From Phallus indusiatus (taxonomy: Eukaryota > Basidiomycota > Agaricomycetes > Phallales > Phallaceae), in contig JAQFWX010000001.1 in assembly GCA_027605045.1 (NCBI GenBank), forward strand, positions 2,108,001-2,172,000: a stretch of 64,000 nt of DNA, in the 5' to 3' direction. Of the stretch, positions 46,495 to 57,301 are shown in pieces; positions within the stretch are counted from its first letter, which is position 1, and each line of letters opens with the position of its first letter. Made by a program: the position numbers and the translations under genes. The notes below the pieces were generated by a model. That model was not told the origin of the DNA. It worked only from the letters and a program-made list of their open reading frames with translations, and searched no databases.

Positions 46495-47819
46495 AGTTTG
46501 AAGCTCGATACTGAGTTGACTGGCAGCAAGAATTTGTGAACTCTCGTTTCTCATTTGCCTATCACAATCAAGGAGGGCCGAAAAGAAACTTTATTATTGT
46601 AGTAAGGTTATGGTATCTGACCAAACGCAATACATAGTTCCTTTTATTTGGCTTGGAAGATCTAAATTACCTTATATCTGATTGACTGATTCCCTAGTAC
46701 ATATTTTCATTTTTTAAATTCGGCTAACTTGAACGAATTATTGTTGTCAAAACTGTGACCCACAGATGACAGCCTTTACAGCGGCAGACAGGAAAGTTGG
46801 GGCGCCCCATGATTTCACTAGCGTATTGCTGCATATTAAAATGCAAAGAGGCGTAGGATCGGGCTTCAACTGGCCTCGGGTTTTGCCGGGTTGGTTATTT
46901 TCGCATTTAGACGTTTTTGGAATCTGACCTCATTGGTCGAAACTTGCAGAAAATGCTCAAAGGGTTATGGAAACGTATTTCGTTCTGAGAACGTATATCT
47001 ATTCCTATCAATAACAATTGCATTAGTCTATTTCTGTTAAGCTGATTCCTGAATGAAAGATCTTTCTGAACGTTTCACAATACTAGTAAGGATGATCATT
47101 CATCCTCAGTTTGATCTCTTTGATCCGGGGATTTTTTTTCACCTTGAATATTGTATGTATATCAAGCTTTCATCTCATTCAAGATTATAAGGATGGTTCT
47201 GACGCTCTCTGATGTCGTTACTTTTGTTAGGAATTACGACCTTTTGGATACGCCCCGAAATGTTCGAGTCCCCAAGTCGAGATAACTCCGCCCTGAAGAC
47301 CGAAGTCCTTTTTTTACCAGCATGAATCTCATTGGGTGCCTTTGTGTGGCGTTATGTTCCAGATGGGAACATATGCAACTGGAAACAACTGTCAAATATC
47401 CAACAAAAGATATACATATTCGTATGAAAAGGTATTTCTATTTCAGGTACGAGCAGTGCGCGATGTACATCTTTGAAACTATCGATGGTTTTGAGGCACC
47501 TTTCACGAAAGATGCATACCTCCGATAATACCAGAAGGTTGTTGATCTGAGACATACATATAATAATGACGGCATCAATCGTTTATGGGGGCTCGAAATA
47601 TGGATGTGAGATCATTGATTCAAATTATGATTGATTATGGAAAAGTGACGAACCGAAGGTGATGGACACGTGGGTCTGGTTTTGGGCATTGGCTTCGGCT
47701 TCATAATATTATTTTACTTAAAACCCCGTGTGTCGATTCTGGCATGCTTGATCTCACATGTACCTCAAATTACTAGCCAAAAAAGGAGTTCTTTGGGCGC
47801 ATTCTCTCAGTCGCAAAAG
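46495..47819. other. Intergenic in the right copy
   Basis: Matches the flanks of 37103-38802 but lacks the GC-rich insert. No gene seen. Confidence 0.45.
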
Positions 47820-49623
47820 ATGAACAACAATACTGTTAATGCTACTTTTACTAGTAGCGCAGCTAGTGTACAATTGATCCAGGAAACGTATCAGGAGTGG
47901 GTGTTCATTTTGGATGCCTGTCGTTTATTTGACTATGAGACACCAGTTACGTCGGAATACTATTGAATGCTAGCTTGTTGGGTACGTCCGTTATTTCAAT
48001 CTCGGGGGGATGATTTAGTAATGATCAAAGCGATACGCAAGCCCTCCTTTTTCACGCCATGGTGTCAGCCCTTCCAAATGAAATTGAATTTATGTGGTTT
48101 TCTCCCAGGCCTTTCAGTATTGTCAACTTGCTCTACGCCTTTTTAAGGTATGGAAGTTTGATCACGCAGGCACTTGCCTTCTGGCTGAATCTTGTGCCAG
48201 TAAGTTCAATGGTTCTCTAAGGCTCTACTAGTACAAATATTGACGTGGGTCTTTTCTCCCCTGCAGTTAGGAAGGTGAGGCATTTTATTTATGGTAACTT
48301 GTAAATTAAATCGTTCCAAGCTTGTGCAGTGTCCTGACCTATATAACATACGTTACTTCCCCTTTGGGATATATTGGTGCTCAAGGTGGTGGTTCCACCT
48401 TCTTCACTTGTAATCAGTGAACATTTTCACCAATATTTGTTTATTAGGCTTATTTATCACTCGAGCATATTCATTTTGTCCAGGAAATAAGTTCATAGCT
48501 GGAACTTTGGTGTTCTTTTTTATTGGAGGGCTTATTTCTTATTTTTGTAGTGCGTAATTTTTCTTCAGCAAAATCGGAACATGCACTAAAGTTCCCATGA
48601 CAATTTAGGTGAATTAATACCTTTCGGGTGCATTCAAAGGTTTATGATAATTTCTCAGTTTTATCGGGCAGTGTTCTCAAAGATTTTTTTATTCCTTTCC
48701 TAGCTTCAGTGGTAAGTCTAAATGAACGTTGGTCTTGAAGTCGACTAACGACGTGAACGAATACACTTTAGCTGGACATCTTCTAGTGTCTTTGTTTACG
48801 GATATTTGTGTTATTTCAACCGATTTGGTCTTCTGCATTTGCTTAAAGAAAGTTTGGGGTACATGGAAACTAAAGCGCGAAGTTAATATCGGAAGTAAAA
48901 ATGGTCTTGTATCATTACTACTCAGACAAAGTAGGGTTTAATTAATTCATATGGTATATCCCAGCATAGCTGTGGCCTAACATTGATCATTAGCTGTATC
49001 AAGATTTTGGTGAGATTTAAAGGTCGCAGATTTATTTATCGATGTCTCATTCTGGTCTTTCGATGGGAAGTTTCGTGATTTTTATAACCGTTACTGCTAC
49101 AATTCTTTTTCACGTAATATCTATTTTAGTCTTGTTTTCTTTTCCTCACCCTAGTGACTAACTTCCGAGCTTTACCTGTAGACCGTGTCCAACGATGTAA
49201 GTGTCCATGGACTCACTAGTATTTTGGACGAAATTGTATTGAACTCCAATTGTCATGACTCATGTACTTCAGTTTCTAATATGTGCCGTGACCGGTTTCC
49301 AGAGCAGGTATGTACGATCATCTTTATATACACCGAATTATCAGCGTTTATCTTCAGTTTCAAGTTTCTCAGCAATATTACTCGCCGATTTTACTCTGGA
49401 TCTTCGTCAACGTAATTCTGCAGCAATTCGGGCTGCGAACGTAACTTTACCATCGATTCGATTTCAAAGCATGGTGAATTATATACACCAGTCCATCCTT
49501 GTTGAAATTGGCGATAATGAGAATGTAGATATGACGGAAGGTGGTGGTGTCGATTTCCCAAGGTCTCCGAATATTTCAGATGTTGAGATTCGACGGGAGG
49601 ACTCGGCCAACGATCGCGCTTAA
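47820..49623 (+). CDS. DUF6533-type seven-helix membrane protein, paralog 5
   Basis: Fully spliced by hand: 47820-47896, 47947-47981, 48042-48199, 48267-48274, 48321-48385, 48448-48549, 48609-48639, 48704-48711, 48772-48930, 48994-49009, 49071-49113, 49182-49196, 49273-49307 and 49365-49623; 336 aa, every phase consistent. It starts MNNNTVNATFTSSAASVQL. The core is HAMVSALPNEIEFMWFSPRP and LLYAFLRYGSLITQALAFW, then LFITRAYSFCPGNKFIAGT, DICVISTDLVFCICLKKVWG and the C-terminal SAILLADFTLDLRQRNS. Seven hydrophobic segments; acidic tail. Exons 4 and 8 are 8 nt, exon 10 is 16 nt and exon 12 is 15 nt. Function unknown; duplicate of 38803-40572. Confidence 0.82.
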
Positions 49624-51017
49624 AGTTTGGCAAAGGACAGCGGGAAACTGTGTAATTCGATTATTGTAATAAAATTACAAGAAAAAAATTGCAGGGGATT
49701 CAGAAGGATGGCACATGGAGGTAGCTGCTATCATTGTTCAAAAAGGATTGGAGCGAACGGCGTGGTGTGATGTGTCGATTTCAGCTGGCATGAATGACGG
49801 AGAAGTGGAGATTGTCATCGAAACGGTTAAATCCTGGCTAGCAATTGGAAAATGAACGTGTAACCTCGTGGGTGGACCCTCGAAAGCATCGTATTAGCCA
49901 TACGCCTAGAATGTATTAATTACGTTTAAGTGATCGTCATCTTTGAAGGCATGAGATTACTTAAAAGCCGTACGTAGGCTTTGAACTGTGCATTTAGCTC
50001 TACCCGGACCACTGATACGGGCAATTGGGACAAGAGCAAAGAACTGTTGATCGAGATAATTTGAGTTATTGCGGCTTAGCTTAATATGTGATACGTTAGA
50101 AAGCAGAATATCTACAGCCGAGAGTTGGTACTCACATCAAACAGTAATACCAGTCCCGGATCTCGGAACCATCTCAAATTATGAGTACTTTGTCGTACCA
50201 TGCGTCCATCCTTTTGTAGGTTTGATGTTATCCTTCAAGCAAATAAACCCTTCAACGATAAGGAGACAACGGCGAATTGAAGTCGCAGTATATGACTAAC
50301 TGATTCACTCATGATCCAACTTGAATCAAAAAGCGTCCCAATTTTCCCTTTTGCAATTTTTGCAATATGCAACTTCTAATGTGCCGTTTTCCATTTTGAA
50401 AATATGCGAGAAGAAACGGATATTCAGCTATACATCGAGTAGGCACCACGCACCGTTGTTTCTCGGGTGGGAGTGGAGAGGGATCCGGAATATATGCCAC
50501 CGACTATCTCTGAGAAGTTTGATCAATAAAGGCACATATTTGGGCTTTCCGTGTATGTAGTTCGTCTGCGTTGGCCTATCGGTGACAGCATGTTTTGATG
50601 CCCATGTGAGCACAGGTGAGCACTTCTCACACAGTGATACGTAACATGCAACACGTCGGCATACGCTTTTGACTCCAAGTGTAGCGAATTCACAAAGTCG
50701 ATTTTCTTCTTAGATGAGTTATAGACATTGAGAGGTGCATCAATTGTTCAGCGTTTTCGCCAAGAGTTCTGACGACTTCAGGTTTGAATTTGAGATTTGG
50801 CAGTTTCAATTGAGTTTCAAACTTCGGAGGCTGAAACAAAATCAATCACGTGCTAGTTACGTAACTTGCGTGTAACATAATTCGTGCCGTGTCACACCGA
50901 TGTGAACCCAACTTTGCCTTCTAAGTAGCGAGCGCACATAATATCGCCCGCCTGAGAGATAATGAATATAAACTCAATACCATTATCATTTCTCAATGAA
51001 CCGCCCTACCCCGCAGA
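49624..51017. other. Intergenic and promoter region of the intact amine oxidase
   Basis: Matches 40573-41870. The proximal part has AATCACGTGCTAGTTACGTAAC (containing CACGTG) near 50845-50866 and a TATA-like AATATAAAC near 50965-50973, about 45 bp upstream of the ATG. These are the only regulatory-looking motifs, and both copies keep them. No gene seen. Confidence 0.5.
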
Positions 51018-52962
51018 ATGAAATCGCTCTTGTGGGCAACTATTCTCTCAGCTTCCTCGATATCCTACGCTCTCTCTGCCCCATCTGAAGCAGCGGGCGC
51101 ACATGTTATCAACACTCGCGTGGCAATTTTGGGAGGGGGGATGGCTGGTATAATAGCAGCGAGAATGTTGAACCAAGAAGGAATAGATTTCGTTCTCGTA
51201 GAGGCACGTAATGAACTAGGTGAGTCCTACTACTACGTCGTGTTCGCTGATAACGTTGATATGACGAACGACGACTATACCAGGTGGTCGAATGCAAGAT
51301 GTTGCGCTAAACAATGGTGTCCGTGTTGAACTCGGTCCTAATTGGGTTCAAGGGTTAGGAGAGGGTGCTACGCAGAACCCTATCTTCACACTAGCCCTCG
51401 AGAATAACCTACGAACCGAATTCTCAGACTTTGACAACCTGACTACTTTCGATAATAACGGACCCGTTGATATGGAGGAGCAATTGGATGCTTTTGACAA
51501 TGCTTTTACGGCCTTTTTAGCTGGTGCTGGTGAGGTGACCGTTTCTTATTCGTTAGACCGTCACTGAGGTTCCTTCTAGGACAACGTGTATTAAATCAGG
51601 TATGACTATAATGTTCTCTAAGCGTGTGCAAACGCTGAAGTCACATAGCAAGGCGATCTTACTGCGAGAGCTGGATTGAGTGTAACTGGCTATCGCCCTC
51701 TGACCTCCTTAGATGACGCAGCCGAATACTATACTATGGACTTGTGAGATTCTCCTATTCTGATTTCGAAATACTCTTAACATTACTTTGAAAGCGAATT
51801 CGCTCAGCCTCCTGAAGAAACATCATTCCTTGCAGCAGCTGAGAACAACAACTTTACGTTCAACGGTACGGCCAAATTATACTCTCTTTGCTACCTTGTC
51901 TTTATGCTTTCACCCAGGATTCTCTCCCGAGAACAACCTTGTTATCAATCAACGTGGTTTCAAAGTCATTGCACAAGCTACGGCGGCCAAATTTTTGAGT
52001 AACTCGGATCCTCGTCTACTCCTGAATCAAACGGTCACCCAGATTGCATATTCATCAAATGGTGTTAAAATCAACACGCAGCAAGGGATTATCATCAACG
52101 CCGATTATGCCATATGCACATTCTCGTAAGCATGTTCTTCGTTCACGAAATTGTCCACGTTTTTACATCATATGATGAAGTGTCGGTGTCCTTCAAAACA
52201 GCGATGTCACCTTCAGCCCACCTCTTCCAGACTGGAAACAAGAAGCTATTTTTGGAATGGATATGGCAAGTCACTTGTCACAATTACGATACTGCCTCTA
52301 ACTAAGACAACAATCAGGCAATATACACCAAAATCTTCCTGACCTTCAACACAACCTTCTGGTCACCTACCCAATACCAAATCTACGCCGACCCGAGCAA
52401 ACGCGGATTCTACACTGTATGGCAATCTCTTGATCTTCCAGACTTTCTTCCAGGATCGCACGTGTTGTTTGCAACAGTAACAAACCGAGAATCGATTCGA
52501 ATAGAAAGACAAAGCGACGCTGATACTCAAGCGGAGATGATGACTGTCCTACGCTCAATGTACGGACCTGATATACCAGAGCCTACGCAGTTCTTATTCA
52601 AAAGATGGCATGAGGATCCTCTTTTCCGTGGGACGTATTCGAATTGGGGACCTTCGTATTCTCCTGGTGTGTTTGATGATTTGCGGGCTCCTGTTGGGAC
52701 GCGACTTTGGTTTGCCGGAGAAGCTACCAGTTTCAAATATTATGGGTTCTTACAGGTTAGTCTAATCATCTTGCCTCTTATCTTGATCCTGTCGTGACAA
52801 CCTTGATAGGGTGCTTTTACGGAAGGACAGTCCGCTGCGATGTCCGTCGCTCAATGCATTCGTGGAAATTGTTCCGTTACACCTGCTTCCGCCGCTCAAC
52901 ATACCATCGTACCAGCATGCGGGAAAACGTTCTTGGAAGAAGATCCCGTTCTTATCTTTTAA
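51018..52962 (+). CDS. Secreted flavin amine oxidase (polyamine oxidase-like)
   Basis: Oxidises amines using FAD; the exact substrate is not shown by sequence. Exons 51018-51219, 51284-51529, 51653-51743, 51795-51865, 51918-52125, 52181-52265, 52318-52755 and 52810-52962 give 497 aa in frame. A signal peptide (MKSLLWATILSASSISYALSA) points to secretion. The FAD fold starts VAILGGGMAGIIAARML and is followed by VLVEARNELGGRMQ, built across intron 1, then GPNWVQGLGEG. The C-terminal FAD signature is RLWFAGEATSFKYYGFLQ, then GAFTEGQSAAMSVAQCIRG. N-x-S/T sites and paired cysteines near the end fit an extracellular enzyme. Intron 6 uses a GC donor (gcaagt). Acceptor of exon 3 is the least certain: nearer acceptors run into a TAG. 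The left duplicate is truncated. Confidence 0.9.
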
Positions 52963-53458
52963 GCTAATATCATATCACTATCTCACTTCTCGATATAATC
53001 CGACGAGAACAGAAAATATATATTTTACCACGATAGGAATAACGGCGTGGATTTGAGAAAAAAAGTGAAGAAGACGATAAAACGAGTCGATAGACGGTTT
53101 GAATGTAAAGCTGGATACTAAAGGTTTGAGCAAAATGAGGGAGGAGAAAAGGGCCGTAGTGGTACACGAAGTTGCCAAGCAAGAGAAATATATAAAGAAA
53201 AAAGCGTAGAGTGAAGGTTTGTCGATAAAAAAAGAACAAGGACTGTCCGCAGTATGGATAAAAGAGGCGCGCGAGACACAACATTTGAGAAGAGACGGGG
53301 GTGATCACATAGGAACGAAATAAACGATTTTGGAAAAGGGAGGAGCAGGGAAACAAAAAGATTATCTTATTCCAAATCTGTGAATAAAGAGTGTGATTAT
53401 ACTCTTTTTGAATTGACGATACAGCAAAATCACCGGTCACTCTTGTCAATTTCTTCTC
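52963..53458. other. Convergent intergenic region
   Basis: Lies between the 3' ends of the amine oxidase (plus) and NOT2 (minus). A-rich on the plus strand, with no gene; it should hold both polyadenylation regions. Confidence 0.45.
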
Positions 53459-55794
53459 TCACGCCATACCAGCTACGACACTCATACCGCTATAGCTCTG
53501 CTGTCTTAAAGGGTTCAAAGCACCACCCGTCGGTCCGATGTTATTCTGCAATCCGACATTGACGGAAGGCTGAATCCCTTGTCCTTGCTGCAAGAACGGT
53601 GAGATGCTTCGTTCCTCCAAGTCAGCATAAAGCACGGTCAGCTCTTTTCGTTCCTTCGACCACGACTCGGGATCCCAGAATGTGTAAGTTCCAGCTTCAC
53701 CTCCAGGAACCTTTTGAGAAGGAGGCGTTCCGGTTTCTTTAGTCAACCAGTGCCTTAGAATTTTGTGCCAGCGCCAATTTCTATTCCATCTGTGGGGGGG
53801 TTTCAAACAAAAGGAGATATATAAATATATATATATATTAGTTTAGCGAACGGAAATGAGACGAGACAAAAGTCACGTACAGCTCTTGTGCCGCTACTTC
53901 TTGAAGTGCATCTCGCGGCGACGAATAGAACATGAAGAATAGAGTTTCATCACTAAACGAGACGACCCTTGTTGTACTAGGCGGTGGTGGCTGGACATTA
54001 TAGCACGATGGTAAATGAAACTCGGGCTCTACTCCAACAGCAGCATTTGAACCAGTCCAAGGGGTAATAAAATTAGAATAGATGTTCCTGAAGACATGGC
54101 CATAAATATACAACATTTCCATTGAAACGCACGGAGAAACCAAAAGAAGGAGAGAGGAAGAAAGAGGGATGAAGAATGGAGAGAGAGATGGCTTTTTTGG
54201 CATAACGACGAATATATATCACACATACCCTGATTGGCCTAGGTTGACACCGAGATTCGTAAGGTCCGCACCCATACTTAGCAAAGCGGTATCCGGGTCC
54301 GCGTTCTTTATCAAGGCTAAAAGCCCCAACAAGCCCCATCGATCCGCCGGTGATATTAGTAGCTGTTGAGCAGGTGTTTGAGGATGCTGCGTATTTTGAG
54401 ACGCCGCTTGTGGCCCACTTTGTTGCTGAGGCTGACTATGCGGTTGTGGTTGTTGTGACTGCTGCGAATGGTGTGAATCCGGCGGCTGAACATACGACTG
54501 TTGTGGCTGGTGTCCATACGTTGACGACAATGTTGATACACCTGGCGGGTTAAGCTGTTGTTGTTGCTGAGTCGTAGACTGCGACTGGCCAGATTGTGAT
54601 TGTAAAAGAAGATGCTGTTGGGCACCATTCGAGATGCTCGGATTCGATGGGAAGCCAGGAGTAGGTGTATTTCCTGTAGGCCAGTTCTGGTTACTCGACT
54701 TTGGGAAGTTAATCTGTGACCAAGGAAGGTTAGAGCACCATCAACAACGACAAAGAGGAAGTTGCGAACCCTCTTATCAGCATCGTAGTTCGGAATGACA
54801 CTTGTACCATGCACCGTCCGTTGCTGTTGCACCTGTAACGACCCTGCCAGCAGATTCTGGCGATGTTGCGATTGACTTTGGTCCGAGTTTTGAAACCCGT
54901 TTAGTCCCGGAGGATGTTGCTGTAGCGATTGCGATTGCGATTGCTGCTGCTGCTGCTGTTGTTGAGATACAGTCGAAGCATTATCCGGTGTTCCTTGGTG
55001 CTGCTGTTGTGCCTGAGTCGGCGGCCCACCCAGCGCTGGAAAGTCGTCCGGACCGAAGTCGCGAGCTTGTGGGGTTGGTTGACCACCGTTCCCAAGAGTT
55101 TGACTAGTTGGTGCTGCCTGCGTAGCATAACTTGAGTGAAGGCTTGTTGTACCAGCCGACGCAGGTGCAACACTCGGAGTGTTGGCTATGACTAGTGCAG
55201 GAAAATCGTTTGGATCTAGCGCTACATCATTCGGATTTGAGTTATTTCCACCCGTCGAAGTATGTTGCGCTAAATGCGGGGGCACTGAGAGTGCACCTGG
55301 ATTTTGAGGCTGTTGAGAAGGATGAGGAGGCGCTTGTTGTTGCTGCTGCTGCTGCTGTTGCTGTTGCTGTTGTTGCTGCTGCTGTTGCTGCTGTAACGAT
55401 GATGCCGGTTGCTGCGGATGATGATGGGCAGCAACGGATTGTTGGGATGCAGCCTGCTGCTGCTGCTGAATGTTTCCCGCGAAACTGAACGCGTTGCCCG
55501 TGTTTGTGCCAACGCTTCCTCGCTGAATGAATCCCGGCGATGGCTGCATAACTAAACCCTGCGCACGATGGTTTTGCATTGAAGGATACCCTTGCATTAC
55601 ACCACGCGGTGGCAATCCGTATGTTTGTTGGAAAGGACCTCGAAAGCTGCCCATATTCGGAGTCGGTCCCAAATTTGGTGGCCGTTGAGGCTGTTGACCT
55701 TCGGACAACAAGGGGAGCGCAAGGAAAATTGAAAATTCAGATCAAGATAGCAAATTATCGGAATAGATGGAAATAAAATACCTGGTCGATTCAT
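53459..55794 (-). CDS. NOT2: CCR4-NOT transcription complex subunit 2 (NOT2)
   Basis: Scaffold subunit of the CCR4-NOT deadenylase and transcription complex. Exons 55794-55782, 55698-54770, 54713-54229, 54087-53881 and 53789-53459 give 654 aa in frame; exon 1 encodes only MNRP and one base. The N-terminal half is disordered and very Gln-rich, with a run of about 20 Gln near 55333-55391. Two copies of a DFPAL motif (LDPNDFPAL and FGPDDFPALGG) precede the middle part. The conserved NOT2/3/5 region is at the end: DRWGLLGLLALIKN, LSMGADLTNLGVNL, EPEFHLPSCYNVQPPPP, FYSSPRDALQEVAAQELYNRNWRWHK and TYTFWDPESW. The last 60 residues are a species-specific tail. Single copy, outside the duplications. 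Confidence 0.95.
55333..55400. repeat. CAG/CAA trinucleotide tract encoding polyglutamine
   Basis: Reads TTG/CTG repeats on the plus strand, hence CAA/CAG codons in NOT2. About 20 Gln in a row. Codons are mixed, which lowers replication slippage compared with pure CAG. Smaller Gln runs lie near 54935-54965 and 55457-55480. Confidence 0.9.
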
Positions 55795-57301
55795 TCTTTA
55801 AGCGCAAAAGTTGTGAAAGATGGTTTCAAGCAAATACTTCAAAGTCAGTATAATCCTGTTCTCGCTGTCGCTTCGGACTTGTCCTGTCGGAGCTTGAAAC
55901 TCTTTTTTCGCGCGTGCCACTGCGAGACATTTTCACTCATCAGGATTAGCTCAGCTTGCATGGATTCCACGAGGAAACTTAGAAACTTGCAGATCTGACA
56001 GAAAGAAGCTGTATTTCAGGAGGAAGCTGCTGGTCTGAGTTGGTTGAGTGGTGCGGTTTTTACTACTTTACACTCAGTTTTGACATCGGTCCGACACGTA
56101 TCAGCGTACCACAGCCTTATGAGGGAATTTCTGGATTTGCCAAATCAGAGTAGTTTCAAAGATCAATGACATGTCCTATGTTCAAAGGTGACATCCCTGT
56201 GAAAGATGGAAGCCGAATTTAAAGACCAGCCCGGGCTGAGATCAAGTTCACACTATACGTCCGGAAGATTTGAAATGTGTATGTTTAGACTATTTCAATA
56301 AAGCCAGATTTCCCAAATAGTGGTAGTATGTCTTGCCGGTGAGGCTTTTTTTGTAACAACTAACTAGAATATACTACCATCACTAGCTCATCACTCGTGA
56401 TACAAGCTTTAATAGAATTCAAGGCGTTTTGTTCTATTGTTCTATTTTCTCCGACAAAGCCAATTCAGGAATATATCACAATTACTAGCACGGGCCAAGT
56501 GTATTGCATAGAATCCAACATCTTCCTAGATGTCCGTTTGGAAACCCGCCGGCTGCAAAAGACAAGGTAAATCCAAAATAGTAGCTAACTTCGCTGGCAT
56601 ACATGTGCTTAAGCATTATGTTTTTAGCATCTATAGCGTTGTAAGAAATGCAAGGAATACGGTTCCCTTAGAGGAAGAAGAACCTGTATGACACCCCTTG
56701 ACCATTGTCACCCATGCTCAGCAGATCATCCCGGTTGCTGCGCTTTTTCCTCCGACCGTGAAAGAGGGACCCAATAATTACATCATCTTCATCGTTCACA
56801 ACCGGCATTGAATCGTGGCAGCTTCGCGGGTAAAAAGTGCAGCAATCGAGCTTTTGGAAGGGAATATTCTCACACAGTCATTTCCATCTAGTCGACCGTT
56901 TCCAGGTACTTCATAGGGTTTCTACGTGACTCTGGTTGAGACCCTTTGAGATCAGGGTTCCTAATATATGAAGATTATTTTCCCTGCGGGCGGGTTGCTT
57001 TAAACTGCTCGTTTCCAATGAAACGCTCTATCCGAGTTTGACCGCGCTCCGAACATTCTCCAGCCGCAATGCTTCAGCCCCATTATAAAAGAAAAACTGA
57101 TCATTACTCGAAATCTTCAGCTTCCTACCCATTTTCTCATTTCCATTGAGGTACGTCGCACATCACATTTTTCAGAGCGCGCAAGCGTAATGTATGATTT
57201 TCTTTTACAGCTGGGCTCAATCCGTTCCTTGTTGCTTCGGTCACGTTCAACTTCTCTCCCTAAAACCTATCTTTTTTTCGTAGTAACTTTACATATTTGA
57301 A
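55795..57301. promoter_or_regulatory. Divergent intergenic region between NOT2 and the secreted-protein gene
   Basis: Serves both genes. On the plus side a TATA-like CATTATAAAAG lies at about 57080-57090. A likely 5'-UTR intron (GTACGTCGCAC to TTTTACAG, about 57151-57210) precedes the ATG at 57302. The part near 55800-56000 should be the NOT2 leader. No gene recognised in 56000-57000. Confidence 0.45.

Larger units (their letters stand above)
43123..52265. repeat. Tandem duplication, right copy
   Basis: Right partner of 32820-43122. It begins with a short piece homologous to about 32817-32990 (shared GTGCATTGTTCGTGTTGCAT), then jumps to sequence homologous to 33890 onward, so about 870 bp of the left copy are absent. 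Continues through the DUF6533-type genes to exon 6 of the intact amine oxidase. Confidence 0.85.

Noticed and set aside
19568..52962. Idea that FAD1 and the FAD-dependent amine oxidase form a functional cluster
   Set aside because: They are 30 kb apart, separated by unrelated genes, and FAD is needed by many enzymes; no sequence evidence links them.
54802..55107. Plus-strand Ala/Val-rich reading frames opposite NOT2
   Set aside because: They are the antisense reading of the CAG/CAA-rich NOT2 exon; repeats keep all frames open.
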